From: Cenococcum geophilum 1.58
Taxonomy: Eukaryota; Ascomycota; Dothideomycetes; Gloniales; Gloniaceae
Assembly (NCBI GenBank): GCA_001692895.1
Contig: KV748224.1
Coordinates: forward strand, 620,001-684,000
Direction: 5' to 3'
Length of the DNA: 64,000 nt
Shown here one piece after another: positions 9,913 to 20,255 of this stretch. How positions within the stretch are numbered: the stretch's first letter is position 1; each line of letters begins with the position of its first letter. The notes below the pieces were generated by a model that saw only the letters and a program-made list of their open reading frames with translations, was not told the DNA's origin and searched no databases. Made by a program: the position numbers and the translations under genes.

Positions 9913-12900
9913 GTTATAAGCCCAGGCCGTTTACTGCATTATCTTTAATTCTAAAGCTTTTATTCCTATTAATTTTAATTATTATCTTAATTATAGATAA
10001 CTACCTATAATAACTTCTTAATAAGAAACCCCTCTCGTTATTATATTATCCGTTATCCTTATAAGCCCAAATAATTAGGACAAATGGATTAAGGTTATTA
10101 AGTTAAAAGCGAATAATAATCGTCTCTAGAAGTATGTTGACCTATTAATACCTAAGACCGATCTGCTATAGCTTGTAAAACCTATTTATGCCTTACCTAA
10201 GGATGCTAATAGCTAGGGGAAGACGAAGCTCGTGGACTTAGATAAGGAGGAGAAGGAGGAGCTTTATACGCTTAAAGCCGACTATAGGGATAATATAAAG
10301 CTATATAGAAAACAGCTATTAGCTTTTAATACGTTACACAGCCATATTCTAAGCTCTATCTTACGTACCTACCTTATCTATACGTTTAAATGCACTACCA
10401 CCTATAACGTCTTAGTATTTCTTAAGAAGAGAATTACTCTAACTAACTACGCCTAAAAGCTTTAAATAGCCACTTAGTATACAAAGCTAAAAAAGGCGCC
10501 TTAGAACTAGAACTTTAAGGTCTAATTATAAGAGTGGGAGAAGGTATATACTAAGTGTAAGGAGTAAGCTCTACCTAAGGTAGATAGTAATTGTTTAGTG
10601 AAAGACTTTATATATATAGTTGAATTAATTACACCAAGCTAGTTAGAATATTGGAAGAACGAGCTTAATAAGTGTAAGTAGGAGAAAAAGACGCTTCCTA
10701 CCTTCTTTAAACTAGTTAAAATATACTAAAACCACTATTATACGGACCTTGCCTAGAAGGGCAAAACCCTATAAAGAGGATCCTTTAGAGTTACCTTTAA
10801 AGACAAGTTACTAAATTTAAAGCCTAAATTAAAACCTTAATCGTTAGCAGATAAGTAGAAGAAGGAAAGGCGACCGCCGCTAGAGTGCCTATATGGAAAA
10901 CATTACTACTTTAATAAGTACTAGTATATCGTAGAGTTAATTCCTTACCCATTATGGTTTAAACTAAGTAATAAAATTTAGAAGAAGGTAGATAAGAAGA
11001 TTGCTAATATAACGCCTAAAATTAAGGCTTATATTAAGCAAATTAAAAAGGACAATCGAGCTAATAAGAAGCTAAAGGATAGTAATAAGCAGAGCTCTTA
11101 AGAGCCTAGTAGAGGAGCCTTTGCTATTTATTAAGCAGGAGCCTATAATATAACCTCCGATTATAAGCTTTATAACAGCTTTATCCTTAACTCAGAAACC
11201 ACTGTATACGTCGTCAACAATTAAGCCAGATTTATTAGTAATATTAAGCCTACGTTAGATCGGCTCTACGTAGGATTAAATATAAAAGAGATTGTGGGCT
11301 ATAGCATAGCTATAGTTATAATTAACCGCCTAATGGGCAAGACATAGATGCAGCTCTTATGAGTAGCCTATGTATTAAGCTTTTATACTAACCTAGTATG
11401 CCTCTAAAAGCTTAATAATAAGGGAGTCTATTAGAACAATAAAGAGAACACTATCTTCTCTAGTAACAACAAGACGTACTTCCGCTATAGCTACTACTAT
11501 AGTTAGAAAACGGTTAAATATAATAAGCTAAAGGACTTATAAGAGGCTTTATTTATAACTTAATTAAAGCCAGTAAAGCATTTATTAAAGCCTTTGCTAA
11601 ATTAGGCGGAAGGCTATATATAGTACTAGCGATTGGGCCATATAGGAAAAGACGTAATTAAGTAACTACCTTAGTTAGTAACGGGCGCGATTATAAAAGG
11701 CCCGATAATAGTAGAATGCGAATTATATAGAGTAAGTAAAGCTTATAAGGTGATATCTAAAAGACCTCTAACTTAGTTGCTGGTTCCTTTCTATAAAATC
11801 TACCTTAATTTAATACCCGGAATAGTCGCATTTAATGGCAATAAGTACGCGGTATACTTCCTTAATAATACGACGTAAATGAATAAGGTAGAGACAATAG
11901 CTAAAAAGTCGTCCCTTATCTAAATTATTATTAAATATTGCAATATTATCGGACGACGATATGGCTTTAAGGTAGCCATTATCTATATAAATGGAGAGAC
12001 GTCTCTTATAGGCGAATTTAAGGAATAGGTAGCTGAACGAGAAATTAGTCTTAAAAGATTAGCACCTAATACTTAATTATAGAACGGTCCAGCGGAATAA
12101 TCTAGGGGGGTAATTATATAGAAGGCTTGGTGTATAAAAATTAAGGCTTATCTACTAGAGGAGCTATATCCTAAAGTCTATAAAGCAGCTACCTATCTAC
12201 TTAATTAAACGCCTAGTAGAAGACTTAGGTGGTAGACGCCTTTTAAAAGAATCTAGTTAGCTATAGGTATATTACCACTAAAACCAAATATAGGCCACCT
12301 ATAAGTCTATAGCTATAGGGCCTACCCTCTTAAATATAATATTCTACGCCTAAATAAGCTCGCGCTAAGGGCCTATATAGGATATTTAGTAGGGTATAAT
12401 TTAACGAATATATTCCAAATCTATATTTTTAGTTAGAAAAAGGTTATTAGAATAAGAGATGTAAAGTTTAATAAGCGGTTACTTTATAATAACTTATAGC
12501 CAGATTTAGCGAATGTACTCTAAGTTAGAACTAACTAAATATTGGAAATTATTAATATCTATTAAATATAGGATCTCCGAGATAAATTAGAATCGTCGTC
12601 TAATAAAAGCGATAAGACTTAAGACGAGATTTAAGTTAATACTAAAGGAAAATAATAGGTGGAATCTAGTAGAAATAAGGAAGAGCCTAATATTAAGAGT
12701 AGTAAGCAATAAGATTTAAGCTCTAAAGATGACTTAGCTTTAGGGCTTCTTACCCTAGATAAGATACTAGAATCTAACTTACCGGAGCCTCTACTACCGT
12801 CCTTAAATACTTTAGTAAAGAAGCCGTATTATATTCTAGTTCTAACTAATAAAGCTAAGCTAAAGAAGAAGATTAATAGCAATATAGGAGAGCAAAATAT

Positions 12901-14727
12901 AGTTAAAGGAAAGAGACTTAAAGGACAATTAAAGATCTATATAGGCTTTCTTACTAACGTCACCGACCAGAGCCTTCTAGCTTAAAGATTAGCCTTTAAT
13001 ATAGGGCTTACATTTCATAAAAAGCTACACTATAATTAGCTCCTACCGCAGCCTAGGAATTAGAAGGAGCTTTAAAGATATTAATATAAGGAAGAGTTTG
13101 CGGCTGCTGCTTAGAAAAAGTATATAGACCTTTAAAATTAAGGAACGTTTTAAGTTATTAATAAGACGATCTATACTAAAACAGTGCCTATTATCTGGGT
13201 ATTTATATATAAGACTAATATTAATAGATATCTAACAAGATTTAAAGCTTATCTTTATACACGAGGTAATCTATAAGAGTTAGTTTATAAGGATACCTAT
13301 ACCGCAACTTTAGTAGTAAGATTATTTAGAGCCTTAATGGCTATTATCGCAATATTTAACCTAGACTGCTAGTAAGGTAACGCTGTTAATATATTTATAA
13401 ACAGCGTAATTAACAAGGTCGTGTATATTAAATATCTAGATAGATTTCTAATTAAGGATAAGTGCCTACTTCTCTAAAGAGCGCTCTATAGATTGCGACG
13501 ATTACCTCTACTATAGCACGGTGACTTAATAACAACGCTAAAAAAGGAAGGCTTAAAGCCAGTAGCGGAGGAGCCTTGCCTATATCACAACGATTGGCTA
13601 ATAGTCTTCTTCTATATTAACGATATTATAGCTACCTTTAGGAAGAAAGACCTACTTAAGCTTTAAACCTTTAAGGAGCACCTTATAAGAAAGTACGAGA
13701 TAAAAGACCTAGGTGACCTTACCTAGTTCTTAGGAATTTAAATTATTTATAATAGAAAGAATAGAAAGCTCTAGCTTAGCTAGGATTCCTATATTAACAA
13801 AATTGCGATAAGCTTTAAAGTTAAAGATTATTACAAGATATATATACTAATGGGTATTAAGGAACTTAAGCCTAATCCAGAGTAAGCCTCTAAGTAGGAT
13901 ACCTACGCCTATTAGAGGAAAGTCGGATCTATGCTCTATGCAGCTAATATTACTTATTTAGATATAGCGAGAACAGTAAGTAAGCTATCAGAATTCTTAC
14001 AAAATCCGTTACTAGTTCACGACGCAGCTGCTATAAGGGTAATTGCCTACCTTAATTAAACCAAGACTCTTGCGATTAAGTACTTAAAGGAGAATATAAT
14101 AAACCAGATCTTCGCAAGGGCAAGCGACGCGTCGTTTGGCGACGATCTAGTGAGTAGGAAGAGCACAGAAGGCTACCTGTTTACCTTATTTAGGGGACCA
14201 ATTAACTGGCAATCTACGAAGTAGAAGTTAGTAATAAAATCAAGCACGGAAGTAGAGCTCCTAGCCCTATCGCATACAGCTACCAAGTTAATTTAGTGGC
14301 AGCGATTCTTTAAAGAAATTAGATTTAACCCTAATAAGAAGTAAATAATATATTGCAACAACCTATAAACTATTTAACTACTAACTAAAAGTAACGCGGA
14401 GCTTAACACTAAGCTTTAACACGTTAATATCTATTACTACTAGCTCCGCCAGGAAGTTCGTAAAGAAAGCATTAATATTAAATAGGTGCCTACTGCGGAT
14501 ATAACAGCAGACGGCCTAACAAAGGCTCTGCCTCGTCAAAAGCACGAGATGTTCGTTTAGTAATTAAACCTCGTTAATATTAAGGATCTAATTTAATTTA
14601 ATTTAAATGATATTTAGGCAAGGTAAATATATGGAGGATTTCCTTTGACTTAACACCAAATTGCTATCGTGACTTTTTTTTAGTATTTCTACAGCAGCCC
14701 AGAAGGCTCTGTGCAGCTGGGGGGGTG

Positions 14728-14987
14728 TGTCGACCTGAATCGAAGTTCCTTACTACCATCGTAATACTGTCTGACGACCTAGATCGTCTATACGAACTAT
14801 GTCTCAGTTGTCTCGTATCTTGAGCTCGTATGTCTCATCGAACGTCTCATTACCTGTTTCNCTNAACTATGACCTACTANATGACGACGTCNTNGTNATT
14901 GTATTTGGACCTACCTGATGTATATAAGAGAGCTTCTAGAGCCCTCTTTAATAAACAGAGTTCTCATTCCTGATCGTCCGTTCAACA
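14728..14987 (+). repeat. Copia 3' LTR (260 bp, lightly mutated)
   Basis: It begins TGTCGACCTG and ends CGTTCAACA. It contains several N positions around 14860-14897. It keeps C and G at many positions where the 5' LTR has T and A. Confidence 0.9.
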
Positions 14988-15262
14988 TATTGCCTTCCTT
15001 TACTGTTTACAAGCGGCTTACTACCAGTAGGCTTACGTGAGAGAGCCCATGTATTTACAGCCTGGACTTTCCGTTTTTTATAGGCCTGTTTAAAGGATTG
15101 AGGGGAGGATTCGGTAGAGGATTTGGTAGATAGTAACGCGTTAGATTCTTCGTCTAAGTTTAGGTCGTTAAAAAGCTCACTTTTGAGCTTAGATAATTCT
15201 GACTGGGTGTTAGAATTACTATCGGAGTCAATAAGAATAGGCTGCGAGAGAGAGGGAGGCAT
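14988..15262 (-). pseudogene. N-terminal fragment of the hAT transposase
   Basis: The frame opens with ATG at 15262 (MPPSLSQPILIDSDSN) about 300 bp inside the right terminus of the hAT and runs leftward until the Copia LTR cuts it at 14987. About 92 residues remain: an acidic/serine-rich head, then a basic segment (YKKRKVQAVNTWAL) leading into SRKPTGSKPLVNSKGRQYV. This resembles the region just before or at the BED-type zinc finger of fungal hAT transposases. It is hardly RIP-damaged. Identification rests on position and general resemblance. Confidence 0.6.
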
Positions 15263-15564
15263 GGTACTAGATTGTGGTTAGTTTGGGGGGGGGAGGTTAA
15301 ATATATTATAGATAGGAAGCATCTATGGGCGAGTCTAAAAAATTTGACTCTTGCGTATATATCAGAACGTGCGGTGTATAATTGGTCCTATGTTTATACC
15401 TTAGTATCCTTTTACTACACCACGAGAGCCTTAAGTCTCTCTATATATTCATAATTTTATGAATATTTATTCATAAGGGCTGCCAAAATATTTAATTATT
15501 ATCACTCCTTATGAATGAATATATCGTTATAAAGCAATGAATAAAATTATCATTGCCAACCCTG

Positions 15565-15572
15565 GTTTTAAC
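15565..15572. repeat. Right 8-bp target-site duplication of the hAT insertion
   Basis: GTTTTAAC directly after the right terminus CCAACCCTG, identical to 5845-5852. Confidence 0.9.
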
Positions 15573-16020
15573 GCCATTGATGCCGTTGATATAGCTGGTG
15601 CCATTTGTAGCTGTGGCACCCGAAAGGGCTTCCATAATGATACAAACATTAGTTCCTCTATAGCCGAAGTTATTGACAGATGCTCTTAACGGCATGCCTT
15701 GAGGCCATAGGGTCAGCGAATTCGCCACTTACAGATTCTAGCCCCAAGCAGGATAGCTGGATTTGGCTTTTCATAGTTTATGTGCGGCGGAATGAGCTGT
15801 TTTTGAAGTACGAGTGCTGTCTTGATAATGGATGCGAGACCACTGACAGGCCCCGTGTGGCCAATGTTGGGCTTGATAGAACCAACATGGACAGCATCGC
15901 CTAGGGCTCTAGACTTGCCGAATGTCTGAGCCAGCGACTTTGCCTCAATTGGATCACCTATAGGTGTACTAGTTATATGTGATTTTTTTCACGGGAAGCA
16001 TATCCCAGCAGGAACATCTA
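15573..16020 (-). pseudogene. PKS fragment, C-terminal half of a ketosynthase domain
   Basis: Read on the minus strand from about 15975 downward: T-P-I-GDPIEAKSLAQTFG, then VGSIKPNIGHTGPVSGLASI, NYEKPNPAILLG, and after a frame change RASVNNFGYRGTN. These are consecutive C-terminal KS motifs of a type I PKS. The KPNIGH Lys/His motif is intact. The HGTGTP motif reads as H-I-T-S-T-P, which G-to-A changes would explain. A 1-nt frameshift lies near 15728. The Cys active-site part of the KS was not found upstream. The fragment is broken by the hAT at 15565 and resumes at 5852. Confidence 0.85.
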
Positions 16021-17086
16021 TTTGTATGAACGTCTCAGCCATCTTGCGTTCGCAGGCGCTCTTCGACGCAGATGTAGATGTTTTCAGACCAGAACGCTTC
16101 TTGGCGCTTGATGAAGAAAAGCGTCGCGGCATGGAACGTGATGTTGGATTTGCGTTTGGTTATGGTCAATGGGGTGCGCTGGAAAATCCATAGCTCTCAT
16201 GGAGATCAACAAGGTGATTTTTGAGGTGAGCGAATTCCGCTGTGAGGAAATTCTTTGCTAATGAAGACTCATTTCCAGCTCTTGCGGGAATTTGATATCC
16301 AGGTGATGAGCCATGAAGCCTAGCAATATTCAAAGTTATGGCGTCTTCCTCGAAACAGATCTGAGTGTGAAATTGACCAAAGATTTGAATCTTTCGGCGT
16401 TGTAGGCAGCAACATTTTTAGAGTACTCCAAACAAGAAATACCATCGTGTGTGCTTGGAGCTCTTTGGTTGCAAAAACAAAACTGGAAGTGACCACCTAA
16501 TGCGATCGCGACGCCTTTAACCTCATTTTCTTTAGCTCTACGATCACAAGTTAAAATTGTTCGGATATTTCCATTTAATATCGGCGATAAATCTACATAC
16601 GGCTAGTAGGAGCCTTGATCGACACGCGCTTTCAACCGGATGTGCCAAGGTGGTGTAGAGTCATGGTAGGCTGCATGGCTGAGCTTTTGGCTTGATGCTG
16701 GAAGCAATGCATGCTTGGCTTTAACGCCACTCCCGAAAATCATGGCTACTCAGACTAGTAGATATTAAGTATACGAATATCAAAGAGCTAACCTGGTATA
16801 GAGACGAATAGAGCTATGAAATCAATGAACGAGAATGGAGTTTAAATTGAGACCAAGGGCAAGGTGTTGAGCGGTGAAACTTTCACCCGAGCGGAATGCC
16901 AAGGAGCTACACCTGATGGAAGACTCCTTGGCAGAACGAAATTCTCGAAGAGTACATAAATCACCGACACCCCACAAACTACGGCATACATATGAGCTAT
17001 TTCCCTGATTGGCCACAAAATTTATTGGGTGGATATTAGCATCTACGATAGACCTTGAGATCCCGACTAACTCTTTGCCGGAAATA
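16021..17086. other. Unassigned DNA between the PKS fragment and DPH7
   Basis: GC content is near that of genic DNA. Minus-strand translation gives protein-like pieces, for example about 16380-16560 including SCLEYSKNVAAYNAERFKSL, but with stops and no family I can name. It does not contain the missing N-terminal KS half. It includes a solo MITE end at 16617-16655 and must hold the DPH7 promoter at its right end. Confidence 0.4.
16617..16655. mobile_element. Solo right end of the 'CACCACCCTGGCGC' MITE family
   Basis: GATCGACACGCGCTTTCAAC followed by CGGATGTGCCAAGGTGGTG, then TA, matches the right ends of the complete elements at 38776-39079 and 48064-48247. No matching left end lies within 400 bp, so it is a truncated copy. 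Confidence 0.7.
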
Positions 17087-18563
17087 ATGGCATCAATCAA
17101 CTCACTTAGGTCTTTAGTGCTTGACTTACCTCCTAGTTGTATAGAATTTTGGCCTTATGACCCCGAATATGCTATGGTCGGGACATATCATCTTGAGAGG
17201 GAAGAGGCCGGCAACGAGAAGCAAGATAAGGAGGATGAAAAACAACAAAGGAGTGGTAGTCTAGTTCTTTTAAAGGTTGCCGATAACGACATGTAAGTAT
17301 TTCTGCCCTGCTAAAACTGCGCTTCCTTCCAATTTCTACTAGTTGCATAAGATTATGTGCCTCCTGTATCAACTGTTCCATTAGAATTTGTTCCGTTCTA
17401 GCCCTATCGGAGTGTCATGCTTGGATGTCTAACTCCTGACGTGGCTCATTAGTAAGTGGGTTACCTAGACATTCTGTGAACGTCGTCTGTGCCCGTGGAA
17501 TGGAGCCCTCAATATTTTTTTTGACAACTTATGTCACGTGGCTGATTTCTTTTTTGCCAGTACGATCATCCAGATACTAGCAACGCCCTTTGCAATCCTC
17601 GATGTCCATTTCTGCCCTATTGCGTATAGAAAACCATTCCTTCTTGGCGTTGCATCTTCCACAGGATCCGTAGCTTTATACGAACTCAAGAAACCGGCTC
17701 CTGATTCATATAGCTCCTCAGGAGACAGCCCAGTATATCTCTTACACCTTCGAACTATACAGTATTTCGAGCATGATGTTCTCGTCACGGCTTTTGCGTG
17801 GCATCCAACCATTATTGACACTGTCGGATTGACACTTTCCTCGGGTGCAGTAGTATTATGTTCGACTATCGGCGGTGAGGGTTCTCATGATATTGTAACA
17901 CTTTACTCGCACGATCTGGAAGCTTGGACCCTAGCATTCCAGCGAGAAGGCATAGGATTGATATCCGGCGGTGATGACAGCACTTTGAGGTTTCAAAGCT
18001 TACATAACCACTGTGCAGGCTACGTCTCAGGTACTACCTCAGAAGAAGAAGAGGAGGAAAAAGATGCACTACTTTCGCTATCGACCTATCTCAAAGATGA
18101 GAATCGGCCAAAAACATGTTGGACAGACAAGAAAATTCACGACGCAGGAGTTACTGCAATTTTACCACTCAAGGACGACGTGGTAGTGACCGGGAGTTAT
18201 GATGATCATATCCGAATCATCCAAACGCCATCTGTTAGCCGCAGAACCGTGCTTGCGGCAATGAATCTTGGTGGAGGGGTGTGGCGGTTGAAGATTGTCG
18301 GCAACCGGACTCAAGTACCACAAGAGAGCCCAGATGGTACTGTAAAAGTGGTACTGCTGGTGAGCTGTATGCACGCTGGTGCTAGACTTGTAGAGGTTGC
18401 AAAGGCTGAAGACGGAACCTGGAGCCTTCAGGTACTCGCAAAATTCGAGGAGCATAAAAGCATGAACTACGGCAGCGATTTTCAACCGGCGGATGAAGGT
18501 GGAAAGAGGCTTTTTGTGTCCACAAGCTTTTACGACAGGTTGCTTTGCCTTTGGAAATTTTAG
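17087..18563 (+). CDS. DPH7: Diphthamide biosynthesis protein 7 (WD40 methylesterase)
   Basis: Two exons: 17087-17292 (donor GTAAGT) and 17561-18563 (acceptor TTTTTTGCCAG), with a 268-bp intron. The product is 402 residues. In this family the WD40 protein removes the methyl ester from methylated diphthine on elongation factor 2, the step before amidation by Dph6. Exon 1 has the family N-terminus LVLDLPPSCIEFWPYDPEYA and GTYHLE. Exon 2 begins with TPFAILDVHFCP and has WD-type repeats (VTAFAWHP, LISGGDDSTLRFQS, VVTGSYDDHIRI, GGGVWRLKI) and the C-terminal SFYDRLLCLW. An in-frame upstream ATG at 17009 exists, but the start at 17087 places the conserved N-terminus at residue 7. It is a host gene immediately next to the transposon-riddled PKS and appears intact. 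Confidence 0.9.
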
Positions 18564-18744
18564 AGGCTAGTTGTGTACAAAAACTACTTCAACGTCACAT
18601 ACCTGGCTTTTAGTGATAGAGGGAATTACAACACATAGTCGGCATCGAAGATCATCTTTGGTAAAACCAAGGAAAAGAAAAACAGGAATGAGAGAGACAT
18701 TTTAAACGGGAATCGTTAACATCTTTACAGAGTTAGGAGAAGGT

Positions 18745-19000
18745 CTGCCATAGGACTTGCGAATGTGCTCCGGAGCTGCAGAGACAGTTGTACTCCTACA
18801 CCGACCGTTTCGACCTACAGTTTCGGCAGTTCTGCAATAAGAACCGACCACAGAATTCCAAGTTCAAGCCTCGTCCTGCAGCTAAGAAACATGGAAGGGC
18901 CATCGAAGAGTTCCTCGCGATGGTGTCTCTCTCGGCATTCATTTATTGGACGGACCACCAACGCCAAGGCGCGGTTATGAAATGCACCACCAAAAATTGA
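18745..19000 (+). pseudogene. Possible cysteine-containing coding fragment
   Basis: The plus frame ending TGA at 18998-19000 reads KVCHRTCECAPELQRQLY, then YTDRFDLQFRQFCNKN, a lysine/arginine-rich part and FLAMVSLSAFIYW. The cysteine cluster and amphipathic composition look coding, but there is no ATG with a signal peptide in frame and I do not recognise the family. It could be the last exon of a small gene or a relic. Confidence 0.25.
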
Positions 19001-19346
19001 TTCCATAGCTTCAGCTCGTGGATATGCTTTTCGGAGTCGACCTGGAGGCAAGCCACAGTAACATTTTACGAGCCACAGTCGCAACCCGTGACTCTTGGCA
19101 ACTCAGTTCACAGTGAGCTCAATTCGGCAAGATAAATTGACAAAATAGACGCAACACAGCTGCATTACACTTTCAAAAATCTCAGCTCTCCAAGTCCGAG
19201 GATTCTATCAGCCAAATTAAATTCGTTTTGAAACGTATCAACCTTGTCACCTTACTATTGCACTATTTTTTCCATATTTTAGCAGCACCACAAATCCATG
19301 CCGAAAAAGAAGCACCCTCCATGTCCCACCGTCTCGCACTTCATAA

Positions 19347-19577
19347 ACTCCTCCCCGACGCTCCAGCTCCTGCGATCAATCCTCTTCTAATTGCAAACCC
19401 GCAACCGCAAAACAAACTTTGATCATCGCCATCGTCTTCGGCGTCACCGTATTCCTCATCCTGCTCCTCGCGCTCTGGTATCACGAGTGCCTCTGCTGCT
19501 TGTCACGAAAGAAGCGTGAGAATCAACCCTCGACGAAGTACGAGAAAATGAACGTACCGACCGTAATAATAATCTAG
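19347..19577 (+). pseudogene. Small single-pass membrane protein, fragment or unresolved exon
   Basis: The open frame after a TAA at 19344-19346 reads S-S-S-N-C-KPATAKQTL, then IIAIVFGVTVFLILLLALWY as one clear transmembrane helix, then HECLCCLSRKKRE (juxtamembrane cysteines and basic residues) and KYEKMNVPTVIII before TAG at 19575. This topology (short outer part, one helix, basic inner tail) is common in small fungal membrane proteins. No ATG lies in this frame. The nearby ATGs (19228, 19321) are in other frames, so either an intron or a frameshift separates the start. Confidence 0.4.
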
Positions 19578-20255
19578 GATTTGGAGTGTGGAGAGTACGC
19601 AGGCGGGGGCGCGGGGATGACAGGTAGATATTGGTGCGGGAGGGGGGATGTGAGTTTCGGAGGTGGTTCTGGGGGAGGAAGTGGTGGTTGAGCTGCTTTT
19701 GAAGAACACGAGAGGTTTTGCGGAGTGAGATTTACTATAGCCGTGACACCGGCTTCGTCGTTGGTCCTGGACTCCCAAACCGTCCGGACAGGACCTCGTC
19801 ACGCTCTCGCTGCTGGAAATTGGTCTCAGGATTGCAGTTTCGCTGGATTTTTGGTGGCCGCGGCAAAGAATGCCACGACGGCATTTCATTCTCCGCTCTG
19901 GACGGAAATGCGGAAGTACCGCAAGACATGAATCTCGTCAAATTACATATCCAATACCAATCAAAGATTCATCAGAAATTACAGAGTTTCTCAATTCTCA
20001 AATCCCCCTAAATTAGACCAGTCTGAAAATCATAACTCATAAGCTCTATCCCAAGTCCTATCGACATCCCATCCCACGGTTCAGGACCTCGCAAAACCCG
20101 GTCCCGTTTCCAGCCACTCTTAAACCATATACGAAAAAGACCAAAAAAAAGCGAAACGCTTCTCTCCTAAATGCCGCGTATCAAGCAAAGCCGTGATGCC
20201 CACAAAGCAAAGAAAAAAAAGCATCAATCATAACACATCACCAAGGCTACCCCCC

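Larger units (their letters stand above)
9653..14987 (+). mobile_element. Full-length but dead Ty1/Copia retrotransposon
   Basis: A 5.3-kb plus-strand element with two 260-bp LTRs, a primer-binding site after the 5' LTR, a polypurine tract (GCTGGGGGGGTG) before the 3' LTR, and a 5-bp target duplication TATTA/TATTG. Pol is in Copia order. A reverse transcriptase core is readable at 13613-13627 as YINDI, where YVDDI is usual, and an RNase H domain at about 14100-14550 includes SRKSTEGYLF, KSSTEVELLAL and TADGLTKALP. Most frames carry stops created by C-to-T or G-to-A changes, so it cannot encode a working polyprotein. It is inserted in the hAT transposase gene, which it postdates. Confidence 0.9.
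5853..15564 (-). mobile_element. Nested 9.7-kb hAT transposon inside a PKS gene
   Basis: The left terminus CAGCGTTGGCAATGAT and the right terminus (outward) CAGGGTTGGCAATGAT are inverted repeats with one mismatch. Perfect 8-bp duplications flank both. ATGAAT motifs cluster under both ends. The transposase runs on the minus strand: an N-terminal fragment at 14988-15262, degraded middle sequence about 8700-9650, and degraded C-terminal sequence about 6062-7020. It is interrupted by a Copia element (9653-14987) and a satellite-rich foldback region (7073-8697). Without those two insertions it would be about 2.8 kb, a normal hAT size. A related end in inverted orientation lies at 56868. Confidence 0.85.
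18564..20255. other. Intergenic region with two broken coding-like stretches
   Basis: About 1.7 kb. Apart from the cysteine-containing fragment (18745-19000) and the transmembrane fragment (19347-19577), I see no supported gene. The part from 19600 to 20250 has no convincing coding signal. Confidence 0.5.

Noticed and set aside
16822..17100. Minus-strand open frame next to the PKS fragment
   Set aside because: It is antisense to the DPH7 5' end and shows no PKS motif.
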